From CAZSRL01 sp964609615 (GTDB lineage Bacteria > Bacillota_I > Bacilli_A > RF39 > UBA660): 12,982 nt of DNA. The notes under the pieces are model-generated. The model did not search any database and was not told where the DNA came from. It saw only the letters and a program-made list of their open reading frames with translations. This document shows positions 12,879 through 12,982 of this stretch, piece by piece. Location: contig CAZSRL010000024.1 of the NCBI GenBank assembly GCA_964609615.1, positions 1-12,982 of the forward strand, in the 5' to 3' direction. Position 1 is the first letter of the stretch. Each line of letters begins with the position of its first letter. A program made the position numbers and the translations under genes.

Positions 12879-12982
12879 ATGAAACAAAAACTTAAAAACA
12901 TATTAAATAATAAACTATTAGTAATAGAAATATTAGTAATAGGTATAGTAATATCATTAGGTATTGCTTCTTTTGCTTGGTT
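12879..12982 (+). CDS. N-terminus of an exported or membrane protein (runs off window)
   Basis: Only 34 residues are visible. They start MKQKLKNILNNKLLVIEILV, continue through a hydrophobic helix (about 14-31) and end GIASFAW at the edge. Basic residues then a single helix mark a signal peptide or signal anchor. The ending resembles the (S/T)xAWF pattern I recall from SipW-type and other surface proteins of gut Bacilli, but too little is present to name a family. AGGTGG (12866-12871) is seven bases before ATG 12879. The strong promoter suggests high expression. Confidence 0.65.
   Translation, partial: MKQKLKNILNNKLLVIEILVIGIVISLGIASFAW

Noticed and set aside
1..12982. CRISPR array, transposase or prophage island
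   Set aside because: There are no regularly spaced repeats, and no transposase or phage structural genes. The Bro-N domain alone does not show a prophage, and the Cas4-like part of the DUF2779 protein has no cas neighbours.

Overview
The window is very AT-rich (about a quarter G+C by eye) chromosomal DNA from a low-GC Bacillota, most likely a spore-forming member of the Bacilli or Erysipelotrichia type. Reasons: strong AGGAGG-type ribosome binding sites, TTG as well as ATG starts, extended -10 promoters (TGnTATAAT), a Firmicutes LexA (SOS) box, two tiny YjcZ-like sporulation proteins, sigma-K-like promoter motifs, and PrsA, RpoZ, RecX and PadR/DUF1700/DUF4097 genes. UGA is used as stop and UGG as Trp, so this is not a Mycoplasma-type code. 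No rRNA, tRNA, CRISPR array or transposase was seen.

Layout. 1-324 is the end of a NUDIX hydrolase gene. 347-1246 is a Bro-N/DinD-like gene whose promoter carries a LexA box between -35 and -10; its reading frame is broken by one extra A in a run of six. 1390-2073 encodes an HD-domain phosphohydrolase. 2084-4022 looks like a small spore-surface cluster: a Cys/His/Tyr-rich CotD-like remnant without a usable in-frame start, overlapping a foldable inverted-repeat region, then two divergent genes that share a ~65-residue module (core LSHILNAEGEK), placed N-terminally in one protein and C-terminally in the other. The plus-strand gene of the pair is very Cys-rich and has a sigma-K-like promoter.

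4057-5895 encodes a DUF2779 protein joining a Cas4-like PD-(D/E)XK/Cys-cluster region to a DEDDy exonuclease. It is followed by rpoZ (TTG start) and recX, each with its own promoter. On the minus strand lie a HAD-family nucleotidase-like gene and a prsA-type foldase lipoprotein gene. Divergent from prsA are two tandem YjcZ-like micro-genes behind a second sigma-K-like promoter. An unrecognised 212-residue protein and trpS follow; trpS has an almost leaderless promoter and no T-box.

The right end is a compact operon: a PadR regulator, a DUF1700 membrane protein and a membrane-anchored DUF4097 protein with 4-bp and 1-bp overlaps. A perfect 8-bp inverted repeat over the operon's -10 box is a good candidate autoregulatory operator. 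A new gene with a strong promoter and an N-terminal membrane/signal segment starts at 12879 and runs off the edge.

Most notable: the SOS-controlled but frameshifted DinD-like gene, the divergent pair sharing the HILNAEGEK module beside sigma-K-like motifs, and the structured, start-less CotD-like locus.
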